Source: Blastocladiella emersonii ATCC 22665 (lineage: Eukaryota; Blastocladiomycota; Blastocladiomycetes; Blastocladiales; Blastocladiaceae). From it: DNA of 64,000 nt. Shown here one piece after another: positions 47,948-57,733 of this stretch. The notes beneath the pieces are model-generated. The model ran no database searches, had not been told where the DNA came from, and saw only the letters and a program-made list of their open reading frames with translations. A program made the position numbers and the translations under genes. Numbering within the stretch: the stretch's first letter is position 1; each line of letters begins with the position of its first letter. The stretch covers positions 682,001 through 746,000 of the forward strand of contig JANHCV010000008.1 of assembly GCA_025594325.1 (NCBI GenBank), in the 5' to 3' direction.

Positions 47948-48559
47948 TCGCGTGTACGCGCTCGCTGATGTAGCCCGACGCTTGCGCAGGTTGCTCGATG
48001 AGTTGACGCTTGATCGTGGTCGGCGAACGTTGGCCTGCTGTGCGGCGACTGCCGCGCACCTGCTACCGCGGAACCTGCTTCGTGACCGTTTCCTCCCCTC
48101 GATAATACACTCTGATCTCGTTGCGAACGATCCCTGACCGTGCAGTAGCTCGCTGCGCTGAACCGATCTGAGGCCGCGTGAAGCCGGTGCGTCACAAGGC
48201 GGGACACGCGCCTCGAGCGCGGGCCGCGCTTCTGATTCTCAAGATCTACATGCGACCGCGTAATTCTCTGTACATTTCTTCAAAGCTATGGTTGCACCGA
48301 GTGTCCGGCCACTGGACGATTGTTGAGCACGCTATGAGCGACGCGACTGCCTGTCACTCCAATCGCGACGTGCCGTGATGCATCATATCTAACGGGGAAT
48401 CCGGGAGTCAATTTGTCAGCGTTGAGCGGGGAATTCTGGCACCGCCATCCCTAGTACTTGGCGCGAATACTAAAACACACACACTTACAATTGTTATTCA
48501 AAGACGCGTCTATGCTTTCATCACGGATTCCCTCCATCCATCGCCGCAGCGCCGACCCC
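47948..48559. other. Intergenic
   Basis: No gene is seen. The end of this stretch leads into the 3' relic of the family C copy on the minus strand. Confidence 0.4.
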
Positions 48560-50038
48560 GTCCCAAACTTTGCGAATCGCGCGCACCTGGATGTCCGGAG
48601 GAAGGCGGAGCAGATGGATCAGCGCATGCCGGCTCTGCTGTAAGAACGAGGAGATCTCGGGACTGGTCCCGCGCGGGATCCGCGTGTCAAAGAGCTTGTC
48701 GATTCACTTGGTGGTCAGATCGAGGTACGCGTCGTCGGGCGCATCTTCAGGAGGCGCTGAGGGGACGTTGAGGCCAAAGATATGAATCGCCGTCACGAGA
48801 TACCGGGCCAGCACTTGAGGTTGGCGGAGCAGCGGGCAGTCCATGCTCTTGTGGTCTGGATCGACGCTGCCGCCGCCAGCGCCATCGGCTGCGTTCTCTG
48901 GGTGACAGAAGAAGCCGCAGCGTGGCGAGAACATGCGAGGGATCCGGAACGAAGCGGGAACGCGCGGCGACATGGACGCCAGAAGCGGGTGGGCAGGTGC
49001 CGAAGATGATGCCGCTGTAGCCTCGAGATTGAGCCGTGTGAAAGTGTCCACGATATCCTTGAGCGAGTACTGCGGCTTGAAAAGAACTTCGTGGAGCGCG
49101 TCACCGCTCCACCGCAATCCGTGGTAAATCTTGCCAGCGAATACGCGTTTGACCTGGTGCTCTCGCTCCACGGCGTGCGTGACAGGCCTGACCTCGCCGA
49201 GAAGAGCCACAAAATCGCGATAGAAATCGTGGATCGCGTCGGGCGAGGGGGGCTCGAGGTCGAGCCACCGTTCGACCCACGTGCGGTTCCAGCTCGGATC
49301 GCAAACCTTGACGAAAACGCGCGCCGCCTCGTCGTCCGACATGTCCTCGTGCAAGAGCACGGCATAGACCCGAAACGTGGCGTGCGGGACCTGCAGTCGG
49401 GCACCGAGGAGCGCACGGGCGAGGTTCACCTCGGGCACAACCGAGTGAAGACGGTAGAGAAACTCGCGTGGATGGTGGATGCTGACCGAATTATCGATCC
49501 GCTGAACGCGGAAGGAGATGCCCGATCGTTTGATTCGCCGGAATACATCGCTGTCCGAAAGGAGTTTCAAGCGGCGCGGTTTCGGTGGCGGATCGTAAGT
49601 GTCAATCCACTCAAAAGACGTTGATCGGCTGTGACTGCGGGATTGTCTGATCGGCGAGCGGATAGGTGGCCGATAACTGCGGCGGGGAGATCCAGATCGA
49701 GAGCAAGAGCCAGGACCCGCGCGAGGTGGAGAGCGGGATGGCGATTGAGAGCGAGAGCCAGGACGCTCGCGAGGAGGAGAGCGGGACCGCGAGCGAGAGC
49801 GCTGGTGGCCCGCACCACGCAATGGGGACGCGCAAACAGCAAGCCGAGGCTCCCGAGCATGCAAGTCCATGGCGCGCTCAATCAAACCGAGCAGACCCTC
49901 GACTGACTGCAACGAGGATCCCACGGCCAAGAGCACCCCTGGGACGGGGCATGAAGTATGCGCCGTCGAGCGCCCTAGCAGAATCAAGTGACATAGCTCA
50001 AGACGACGAGCCATGACGACGAGGGTGGCATCGTGTTG
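48560..50038 (-). pseudogene. SR-rich Gag-like gene, family C copy 2 (2-nt deletion + nonsense)
   Basis: The N-terminal codons match the copy at 19744 but lack two bases (TT, near 50033), which puts the start out of frame. The long open part runs 50014-48704 from an internal ATG. It has an Arg/Ser-rich region, a capsid-like block (ARALLGARLQVPHATFRVYA, SWNRTWVERWLDLEP) and a Cys/His group (CGFFC....HKSMDCPLL). At 48704 TGA replaces the Trp codon of the LDLTTKWIDK sequence seen at 21.5 kb; the same frame then continues to about 48560 (IPRGTSPEISSFLQQSRHA). Confidence 0.75.
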
Positions 50039-51532
50039 GCTGGCGCAGCGAGTCTGGATGGTCGGGCAAGCGGCCCGATTTCAAGGCCGCCGCGACGCGG
50101 GGCTCTGCATCGGCCAGCAAGGATTCATTCGCGTGATCATGTATGTTGCATAGAGTCATCATTGTGCGTTACATGGTCTCGGGGAGGAGTGGGGAGAATC
50201 AGCGGCATCGCCCGACGCGCGGCAAACTCGACGCCGTCCTGCCGTCGCCCTCGATGCACCCTCTCCTTCCCACAACAAACCAAGAGACAACAAGAGGACA
50301 TGTAACAACCGTTTGCATCACTATGCATCAACCTTCTTCGTCTTACGCGCGTCGACCCGGCCGATCGCGAGCTGGAGCGCCGCGCCGGCCGTGAGCCCTT
50401 CAGGCGCGCTCTCCATGGCGTACAACAGCTCAAGCATGCGGTGGATCCGCTTCGCGCGCCGCTTGTCGGACCCGATCCGCGCCATCCCGCGCAGTCCGGC
50501 GTACGCAACCCAGTGCTCGCGCGTCTTGCACGACGGCTTGAGCTTCCGCGCGAGATCGAGCACGCAGTCGACGAGCGCCTTGTCCGTCTTTCCCGGCGGC
50601 GGTCGTGGCGGCGGCGTCCCAACGGGTGGCCGCGCCGGCTGAGGCAGCGAGCGGAACGCGGTGTGGATCACCATGGCCATGTTCTGCGAGTTGGCCAGGC
50701 GTTGACACACCTTGGCGTCGTGCTGCTTGACGCGCGGCGGCGAACGTGGAAGCGGGCGCTCGGTGAGCAGCGCGTAGCAGTAGAGGCACTTGACGTCGCG
50801 AGCGGCGGACGCGGTTGGACTGGGCGAGCAGCTACCCGGCGAGCGTCTGCGCGGCGAGGTTTCGGGCGACGGCAGCTGCTGCGGCTGGACGCGCTCCAGC
50901 GGCTGCGCGCCGCGCAACGGCGTCGCGGCGCTGCTTGGCGCTACCGACTCGCGCGGCGGCAAAGTGGAAACGGTCAGTGAGGCCATTGTGGCACCGTGCG
51001 CGGGTGGTGCCGCGTCGCCGAACGCGCGATGCTGCGCTTGCACGGCGTTGAACAGTACAAACGAGTCGGCCATCATGGACGCCGCCTGGAGCGAGGCGCC
51101 AGGCGTGATCCGCGACTGCAACGCGGTCTGCATCAGCTGAAGCCGCGCGTTCATCACGTTGAGAGCGGCAACCGACTGCTCGCTCGCGACGGACCGGCGT
51201 GAGGGGCTTGGTGTCGGCGAGGAGGTCGGCGTGGTATATCCGTTCGGTTGCGCAATCTTCAGAGTGTTCATGGTTACGGTCGAATTCATTGCGTGATGTG
51301 GGAGGAGAGAGGGAGAGAGGAAGCTAGCGTCTTCACGGAGAATTTGACCTCTGCTGGACAGCGAGCGACCTTACTGTGCGGCGGTGCCCTTGCCACTTTA
51401 CCGTACCTGGACACGCACCGCACACCGCAAAACAGGAAGGATCGGCTCGTCCGCCGCGTCAGAAGCCTCACCGCACATCACATGGGACCTGCATCGAGCT
51501 GCAGCAAGCTCACGGCGCACGTGCAGAAGAGC
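50039..51532 (-). repeat. Large inverted duplication, right copy
   Basis: Reverse complement of 18374-19867. It includes the promoter, the full family D gene and the leader of the adjoining family C copy. Confidence 0.85.
50321..51289 (-). CDS. Zinc-knuckle protein, family D copy 2
   Basis: Same 322-aa product as at 18617-19585, residue for residue, on the opposite strand: Ser/Pro-rich start, helical block, CLYCYALL...HDAKVC zinc-type group and basic helical C-terminus. Here the next gene downstream (family C copy 2) is broken, whereas its counterpart at 19744 is intact. The identity points to recent duplication or gene conversion. The function is unknown; RNA binding is a guess from the basic domain and Cys/His group. 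Confidence 0.7.
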   Translation of the reverse strand: MNSTVTMNTLKIAQPNGYTTPTSSPTPSPSRRSVASEQSVAALNVMNARLQLMQTALQSRITPGASLQAASMMADSFVLFNAVQAQHRAFGDAAPPAHGATMASLTVSTLPPRESVAPSSAATPLRGAQPLERVQPQQLPSPETSPRRRSPGSCSPSPTASAARDVKCLYCYALLTERPLPRSPPRVKQHDAKVCQRLANSQNMAMVIHTAFRSLPQPARPPVGTPPPRPPPGKTDKALVDCVLDLARKLKPSCKTREHWVAYAGLRGMARIGSDKRRAKRIHRMLELLYAMESAPEGLTAGAALQLAIGRVDARKTKKVDA

Positions 51533-51691
51533 GGCGCGCTCGGACCACGACCTTGGACCCACTCTCACGCGCCGAGGATCATCGTTATGGTCATTCCTTT
51601 CGTCACTGAATGGGATCGACAACGTAGCGCAACAAGTTTACATTGTCCGAGCTGATACATGCGCAAAAGAACATAGAACGAAGCCACGTCC

Positions 51692-53575
51692 TCACGCGTC
51701 GCTGTACATGCGGTCCGAAAGTCGCGACCTGCGCGCGGGCTTGCCTTCCGCCGGATCCATGGCAAGAACCACCCGCTGCATTGGCAGTTCGGGCGCGGTC
51801 TGCGATGACGAAGGCTGCGCGGGAGGTTCAATGGCAGGCCCCAAGTCCGCCGCAGGAGCGATTGAAGGATTTGACAGCCTGAATTCGGCTCGAGCGGGCG
51901 TGGGTCGGCGGCGAGGATCGACTGCACGCCGGGGCGCGCTGACTAGTTCAACAGACTCGTGCGCAGCGGGCACCGTGTCACAAGTCGTTCGAGAAGCCGA
52001 CCGAGCTGAAGAAGTATCGGTTGGGTGAGGCGGGCTCGACGGAGCAGCTATCTGGCGACGGATCTTTGCGCCGCGAATGCGTCTTGAGACCCGCTCGGTT
52101 TCAGGCACGGGGCTGGGTTTGAGTGGGCAAACCAAGTGGCCGTACTGCTCCACCACGGCGTCAAGCGTGTACTTGTTGAGGTACGCCATTTCCGTAATCG
52201 GGTCCGCCGCGTGGCCGATCGAGTAAAAGACCTTGTCCGCAAAGATTTGCTTAAGCTCTCGGGATCCCCGGCGCGCCGCTGTAACCTTGATCACTTCCTC
52301 TACGATCTCGATAAACCGCGGGAAGAACTCGCGCACCGACTCGCCGGGCCGGAGCTTGAGCGCGTGCCAGCGCTTGACCCAGTCGGGCCGCCAGTTCGGG
52401 TCAGTCACGTCGAGAAAGAGCTTGCGCGCCTGGTTATCGCTCATTGCCTGGTCCAAAAAGAGGGCGTACACCGAGAAGAGTTCGGGCGTTACGTTCGAGC
52501 GCGCGGTGAGAAGCGAGCCGGCAAGCATATTTGGCATTGGAGCGACTTGTTCGAGGTCCTCGAGGAACTCGCGCACTGCCTTCGGGTGGGTGGTGCGCAG
52601 TATGGAGACTCGATGTCGAATCGCCTTGAACAGCCGCGGGTCGTAGGCGCAGGGTATCCCGGGTGGGCTAGGCGAGCGCCGCGACGGTCGTGGCGAGCGG
52701 GAGCGAGAGCGTGGGCGGCTTCGGATGTGAGGCGAGCGAGAGCGGGAGCGGGACCGCCTGCGTGTATTTGACTTTGAACGTTTGCGGGTGCGTGAGAGAG
52801 AATGAGAGCGAGAGCGCAACCGCTTTCGTGAGCGCGAGCGCGGCCGGGATCGCGAACGTTTGCGAGTCCGTGAGTGAGAGCGTGAACGGGATCGCCGGCG
52901 TGACCGGGATGGAGAACGAGTTCGAGGTCGAGGAGCACGTTTGAGCGGCAGTTTCGGGGGAGAGCGAGACCGGTGACGCTGGCGTGAAGTCGGGGCTGGT
53001 TCTGAGCGCTTGCGCGAGCGAGATCTGGAACGGGGCCGGTCGCTACGCTTTCGAGAGCGCAATCGTGGCTCGCGATCCGGTTTCCCCGCGAGTTTGCGCG
53101 GAGATCTAGAGCGATTTTTGGGCATAGGCTTGGCAGCTCGCTCCAACGGTAAGCTCGACACGGCGGCTGCTGATGGAGTAGGCACACGGAGAAGCGAAGT
53201 TGGAGTGAGACGAGGCGACGGTGGCCGCGTGCACAAGCCGGTTGCAGTGGAACTGCGCTCGCTGGGCCTACTTGGACAAAGGCGGGATAGCGGGCTCAAT
53301 ATGGGCTCCCTAAACCGATCCCGGAGCAGTTCCAGGTCCGCGATTTCGTTCAAAGCCTTGCGTGAGCGGAGCGACACGTCTAACTCAGCGCCCACCGTGC
53401 TGCGAGCGGCGAGAGCGGTGCGTATCACGGACACTCGAAGCTCCATTAGTCGGTACAAGACGGTTTCGAGAAGCGCTCGACGGTCCGCCTCGCTATCCGG
53501 AACGCAAGTCGTATGAACATAACGGGCAAGAAGCGCGGCCGCGCCAGGGGCATCCATGGGTCTATCCGATTTCAT
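51692..53575 (-). CDS. SR-rich Gag-like protein, subfamily B1 copy 1
   Basis: A 627-aa intact frame. It starts MKSDRPMDAPGAAALLARYV; the helical block YRLMELRVSVIRTALAAR follows. A very long Arg/Ser region covers about residues 140-300. The capsid-like segment (about 305-480) has ALFLDQAMSDNQARKLFLDV, TDPNWRPDWVKRWHALKLRP and ESVREFFPRFIEIVEEV. The end is RSRLSDRMYSDA, the B1 hallmark. No Cys/His group. It is first of the tandem minus-strand array. The leader CCACTTGGTGCAATGAA equals that of the B1 gene at 57464. Confidence 0.7.
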   Translation of the reverse strand: MKSDRPMDAPGAAALLARYVHTTCVPDSEADRRALLETVLYRLMELRVSVIRTALAARSTVGAELDVSLRSRKALNEIADLELLRDRFREPILSPLSRLCPSRPSERSSTATGLCTRPPSPRLTPTSLLRVPTPSAAAVSSLPLERAAKPMPKNRSRSPRKLAGKPDREPRLRSRKRSDRPRSRSRSRKRSEPAPTSRQRHRSRSPPKLPLKRAPRPRTRSPSRSRRRSRSRSHSRTRKRSRSRPRSRSRKRLRSRSHSLSRTRKRSKSNTRRRSRSRSRSPHIRSRPRSRSRSPRPSRRSPSPPGIPCAYDPRLFKAIRHRVSILRTTHPKAVREFLEDLEQVAPMPNMLAGSLLTARSNVTPELFSVYALFLDQAMSDNQARKLFLDVTDPNWRPDWVKRWHALKLRPGESVREFFPRFIEIVEEVIKVTAARRGSRELKQIFADKVFYSIGHAADPITEMAYLNKYTLDAVVEQYGHLVCPLKPSPVPETERVSRRIRGAKIRRQIAAPSSPPHPTDTSSARSASRTTCDTVPAAHESVELVSAPRRAVDPRRRPTPARAEFRLSNPSIAPAADLGPAIEPPAQPSSSQTAPELPMQRVVLAMDPAEGKPARRSRLSDRMYSDA

Positions 53576-53923
53576 TGCACCAAGTGGATTGAGGCAGGAT
53601 CAGAGGGTTTGCAGCGTTGGGGGAGTAAACGCCGGGGCGGAGCGCGCGTGCGGGCCGGCCAAGCCGTTTCATGTCGACCAGGGGGACTTAGCCCCCCTGA
53701 TGTCGACCGCCCGGAGCGCGTGACGAAAACGCGTCTCGCGTCCAATCGGAGACACGGCGCGCGAGACGAACCATGTCTCTCCCTCAGCGCGTGCTGCCTC
53801 TCGTAGGGATTAACTCTTGACAGTTTGACCGAGTGTCTCACCATGACTGCACTTTTCGGACTTCAAATCAGGGCGGCAACCGCCAGCGTCCTTGTACTCT
53901 TTACTCCGCGCACAAGGCACCAA

Positions 53924-54958
53924 TCAACTCGACCGTTCAGCGATACACCGCCGAATAGCCACCACGAGCTCGCGCATCGCCTGCTCGCGCACCTCGGTCG
54001 GTGGGAGCTGGTCCATGGCCATGATCACGTCGCGGCCGCGCACAATGTCATTTGCTCGATCCGTGTCTGTAACCTTTAAAAACTGAGCGCGGGCTTCCTC
54101 GAACCGGCTGAACCAGTCGCGCATGCGGATGAAGATCTTTTTGGTGGGCTGTTTGAGGGCAAACTTGCCGTCGATGCTGATACGCGCTGCTGCGAGTGCG
54201 CGAACGATGGCAACCGCATTCTCCCTTGGAGCGCGGAGGCGAAGACAACCGGAGGTCGAGTGGGCGTGCGCGTCGGGGCGGAGGGTCGAGATTGAATTGC
54301 AGAAGGTGCAGCGTGTGCCGGATCCGTTGGTGCGCGAAGTCCGTCGCGACGCATGAAGTACAGATGCGGGCCTCGACGATGATGAGGGAGCTGTCGCTGC
54401 AGATGGTGCGGCATGAGGGGAAGCGGCAGGAGCGGGCTCAGAGTCCGGGTTTGGCCGATCGCGTCGATAGGATCGAGGTGGGCTGCGAGAGCGTGATCGT
54501 GCGCGAGGAATGACTTTCTCGCGTTCTCGCGACCGCGAGCGAGGTTGTGCGCTCGATTGAACGCGAAACTGCAGGGGCGCGTTGCTGAATGTAAGACCGT
54601 TTGGGTACAACGCTGATCGCGGCGAGGCAGCGGCGGTCCACCCACATGGCGCATGCTCTTTAACGATTTGACCTGGTTCAAGCATGGCTTGCTCAAGCCG
54701 TCCGCAAAGCCGCTCGAGCTCTGCAATCTCCGCTGAAAGCGCGTGCTCTTGCCCTTGCACTGCTGACCCCGAATTGTCCCCAGTTCGAGAGCCAAGCACC
54801 ACGTGCAACAATCGCAGGCGAAGCTCCATCAAAGTGCAAAGTACGCTACTGAGCAAAGTCAGCCGTTCCGCCTCAGTGGCGGGCAGCTGGACCGGCAAGC
54901 CATGATGCGCAAGAAGTTCGGCCGCGTCGATAGCGTCCATGGTGTTGTCTAGTTTCAT
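53924..54958 (-). CDS. Zinc-knuckle SR protein, subfamily B2 copy 1 (no capsid segment)
   Basis: A 344-aa intact frame. The N-terminus (MKLDNTMDAIDAAELLAHHG, LMELRLRLLHVVLGSR) is like B1 but the SR region is short and the capsid-like part absent. A Cys/His group follows (CTFCNSISTLRPDAHAH..GCLRL) and a helical tail (KKIFIRMRDWFSRF.., RGRDVIMAMDQLP, EQAMRELVVAIRR). It may partner with the B1 product that follows it, since B1 lacks the zinc group and B2 lacks the capsid. That pairing is inference. Confidence 0.65.
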   Translation of the reverse strand: MKLDNTMDAIDAAELLAHHGLPVQLPATEAERLTLLSSVLCTLMELRLRLLHVVLGSRTGDNSGSAVQGQEHALSAEIAELERLCGRLEQAMLEPGQIVKEHAPCGWTAAASPRSALYPNGLTFSNAPLQFRVQSSAQPRSRSREREKVIPRARSRSRSPPRSYRRDRPNPDSEPAPAASPHAAPSAATAPSSSSRPASVLHASRRTSRTNGSGTRCTFCNSISTLRPDAHAHSTSGCLRLRAPRENAVAIVRALAAARISIDGKFALKQPTKKIFIRMRDWFSRFEEARAQFLKVTDTDRANDIVRGRDVIMAMDQLPPTEVREQAMRELVVAIRRCIAERSS

Positions 54959-55469
54959 TGCAGAGAGTGTGGATGAAAGTCAGCCCATGCCTTCGACGGG
55001 TGCTAGAGTCGGGAGCCGGGAAGCGAGAGCACGCGCGACATCGTGCGTCCGCTTCGTGTGGCGTTCAATCACATGATTTTCGAACGCGTATCCCGGCAGT
55101 GTCTCACGGGCCTCTCCCCTCCGCGTCGCGAAACCTCAGCAGCCAGCAAGTAGTACGCGTGCGTGCTTGAGTCACAACGCTGCTAACAACGTCGCCGAAT
55201 GTACAGGAATGTCGCACAGCTCGCCCGCTTCTGGCGATCTTCCTGCGAAGCCGCTTCGCACCCCCCGAATGCCTCGGTGACACACTAAACACCGCATGGA
55301 AAGCTGCTAGGGATCTCCTAAGCGAGAACGTTTCATCCATTCGTTCCTCGCGCAAGTCGGATCAAAGCTGGCCTTTATGATCATCGGGCGAGGACGCAAA
55401 GGCAGCCGACCAGGCGGATGCGATCGAGCGCGGGAACACAAACCGCCGCGCGCGAAGAACTCAGACCAC
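54959..55469. other. Intergenic, B2 promoter
   Basis: No gene is seen. TTCGAACGCGTATCCCGG at about 55080 is one of the ACGCGT words found upstream of these genes. Confidence 0.4.
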
Positions 55470-57464
55470 TTACGCGTCGCGGAACATGCGGTCCGAGAGT
55501 CGGCTTCTGGGCTGGACGGGCTGGACGTCGATCGAGATAAGCGGCATGGCGGTGACCCACAGTCTCGTCGGCGGAGCTGGCGTCGAATCGGTCGATGAAT
55601 CTGAACTGGACGATGCTCCTGCGGCGGGCACTGCATTCGCTGCCGGCATCGAGTTGAGAAGAGAGCGGAGATCATCTGAGCGAGATGTTGGAACAACCGA
55701 GTCCTGCTTCGAGGCGACGGGTGTAGCACCGTTTGATGTCTGAGAAGCGAGCTCGGTTGAGACGAGCCGCCTAGGCGACGTGGCGGGTGTTGTCGCCGGC
55801 GGTGTCGGGTCGCGAGAAGGATGAGCAGGACCAGGGGGCTCAAGCGCCATGGCTGGCTCAGCAGAAGCGGGAGAGCCGGAATTCGTTGGCCAAGACGCGT
55901 CGCCGGAAGAAGGAGTTGGTCGGGGCCGCTCAACAGAAGCATTCCGCGCGATACCGCCGCCGCGAGATTTGCGCAAGCGCTCGGGCGATGGCGATCTCGC
56001 GCGTTCCGCTGCGTCGAGGTTGAGCGGACACTTGATGTAGCCGTACTTCCTGACAATGTCATCGAGCCCGCGATGCTTGCGGAGTACCGCTTCCGTGATC
56101 GGGTCCGCGTCGCGCCCGACCGCGTCGTAAATCTTGTCCGCAAAGATTTGCTTGAGCTCGCGCGACCAGTTCATCGCCTTGTCGAGCTTGAAAGCCTCGC
56201 CCAAGACCTTGAGAAATCGCGGGTAAAGGTCGCGCACCGTCTCACCCGGCTCGAGCTTGAGCGCGACCCAGCGCGTCACCCAGTCGCGCCGCCATTCAGG
56301 GTCCGTCGCGTTGAGGAACACGTGGCGCGCTTCGCGGTCGCTCATGGTTTCCTCCATGAACACGGCGTACACGGCATACAGCTCGGGCGGAACGTTGGCG
56401 TGCGCGGTCAAGAGGGCTGATGCAAGCATGTTGGGCCCGCCAGCCACCTCCTCAACGCTGGCGAGGAAGCAAGTTACGGCGGCCTCGGACGGGTGAGGAC
56501 TGTGAAGCTTGGGGACCCGCTTACGCAAGGCCTTGTACAGTTTCTTGCCGTACGCGCAGGGAATGCCCGGAAGATCAGACCGCGGAGCGCGGGTGCGGGA
56601 GCGTGGCCGGCTGTGATCGCTCGAGGTGGACCGTTTGCGGCGGCGGGAGTGGGAACGGGACCTCGTCCGGCTTCGAGATTGGGAACTTGACCGTTTGTGA
56701 GCGCGAATGCGAGTGCGAGACGAAGATTCGGGGCCCTGATGCGATTGATGCGATGTGCGAGAACGAGAGCGAGAGCGCCGGGCAGCTTTACGCGATGCAC
56801 GGGATGGAGATCGAGACCGCGTTTCCAAACTGGATGCCGAAGAGAGTTTCGAGCGGTGCCGCGAACGGGATTTCAAGCGATGGCGATCGCGGGACTTTGT
56901 GCGAGACGAGCCTTCAGTGTGTGAATGAGAGTGCGAGCGCGACCGCTCACGCCGCGACTTTTTTGCGGATCGTGATGCCGAACGCGAGCGAGTGCGTGAC
57001 GAAGAACGCGTGGAAGGTTGTGAGATCAGACTCGCTGAATCGCGCGGATCGATATGTGCACCGCCGTTTGGGCCCGGGTCGAAGCTCGGCGGCGACGCGC
57101 ACCCACGCGGGCGGGCTGGAGGAGGAGCAAGTGCGCCGGTGATGCTGAATTGATCAGCCCCAACATTGAACGGAATTGGGTAGGAGTCCGGCGCCAACTC
57201 GAGCTGCGTTCGCAGCCGCTCCAGCTCGGCGATATCGGCAAGCGTTGTTTGGCAATCGAACTGGATTCCCCACGAAGCAGAGCTCGAGGTGCGTGCGAGA
57301 GCTGCCGCACGAGTTGCGCTTACGCGGAGCTCCAGGAGCCTCAGGGTGACGCCTTCGAGCAGCGCTTGGCGGTCCGCCTCGCCGTCTGGTACGCGAGTCG
57401 TAGGGACATAACGGGCAAGTAGCGCGGGCTTGCCAGGCGCATCCATGGGCCTATCCGACTTCAT
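55470..57464 (-). CDS. SR-rich Gag-like protein, subfamily B1 copy 2
   Basis: A 664-aa protein from the ATG at 57464 (leader CCACTTGGTGCAATGAAG). The frame happens to be open for another 217 codons upstream into the preceding gene, but that part is a shadow of B2 coding DNA, so it was not used. Layout: MKSDRPMDAPGKPALLARYV, LLELRVSATRAAALAR, SR region, capsid-like segment (ALLTAHANVPPELYAVYAVF, DPEWRRDWVTRWVALKLEPG), a Pro-rich tail and the end RSRLSDRMFRDA. No zinc group. The frame is intact. Confidence 0.7.
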   Translation of the reverse strand: MKSDRPMDAPGKPALLARYVPTTRVPDGEADRQALLEGVTLRLLELRVSATRAAALARTSSSASWGIQFDCQTTLADIAELERLRTQLELAPDSYPIPFNVGADQFSITGALAPPPARPRGCASPPSFDPGPNGGAHIDPRDSASLISQPSTRSSSRTRSRSASRSAKKSRRERSRSHSHSHTEGSSRTKSRDRHRLKSRSRHRSKLSSASSLETRSRSPSRASRKAARRSRSRSRTSHQSHQGPESSSRTRIRAHKRSSSQSRSRTRSRSHSRRRKRSTSSDHSRPRSRTRAPRSDLPGIPCAYGKKLYKALRKRVPKLHSPHPSEAAVTCFLASVEEVAGGPNMLASALLTAHANVPPELYAVYAVFMEETMSDREARHVFLNATDPEWRRDWVTRWVALKLEPGETVRDLYPRFLKVLGEAFKLDKAMNWSRELKQIFADKIYDAVGRDADPITEAVLRKHRGLDDIVRKYGYIKCPLNLDAAERARSPSPERLRKSRGGGIARNASVERPRPTPSSGDASWPTNSGSPASAEPAMALEPPGPAHPSRDPTPPATTPATSPRRLVSTELASQTSNGATPVASKQDSVVPTSRSDDLRSLLNSMPAANAVPAAGASSSSDSSTDSTPAPPTRLWVTAMPLISIDVQPVQPRSRLSDRMFRDA

Positions 57465-57733
57465 TGCACCAAGTGGTATCAGGGATCTTCTCGGGTTGAA
57501 GGGATACGCGGGAAGAGCGCGCCGGGGCGGAGCGAGCTGCGCGGGAACGGTCGAGCTGCGGAGCGCGTGACCAGAACGCGCCCAAGAACGCGTCTCAGGG
57601 CGCTCTCCGCGAGACATGGCCACACGCTGAAAATCCACTTCGGCTGGCGACGCTCGTTTTCGCGGGATCGAGCAGGCTAGTTTAGTACAAAGCTCCACTC
57701 CCTCGTATATTATACACGGCAGCGGTTCAACCG

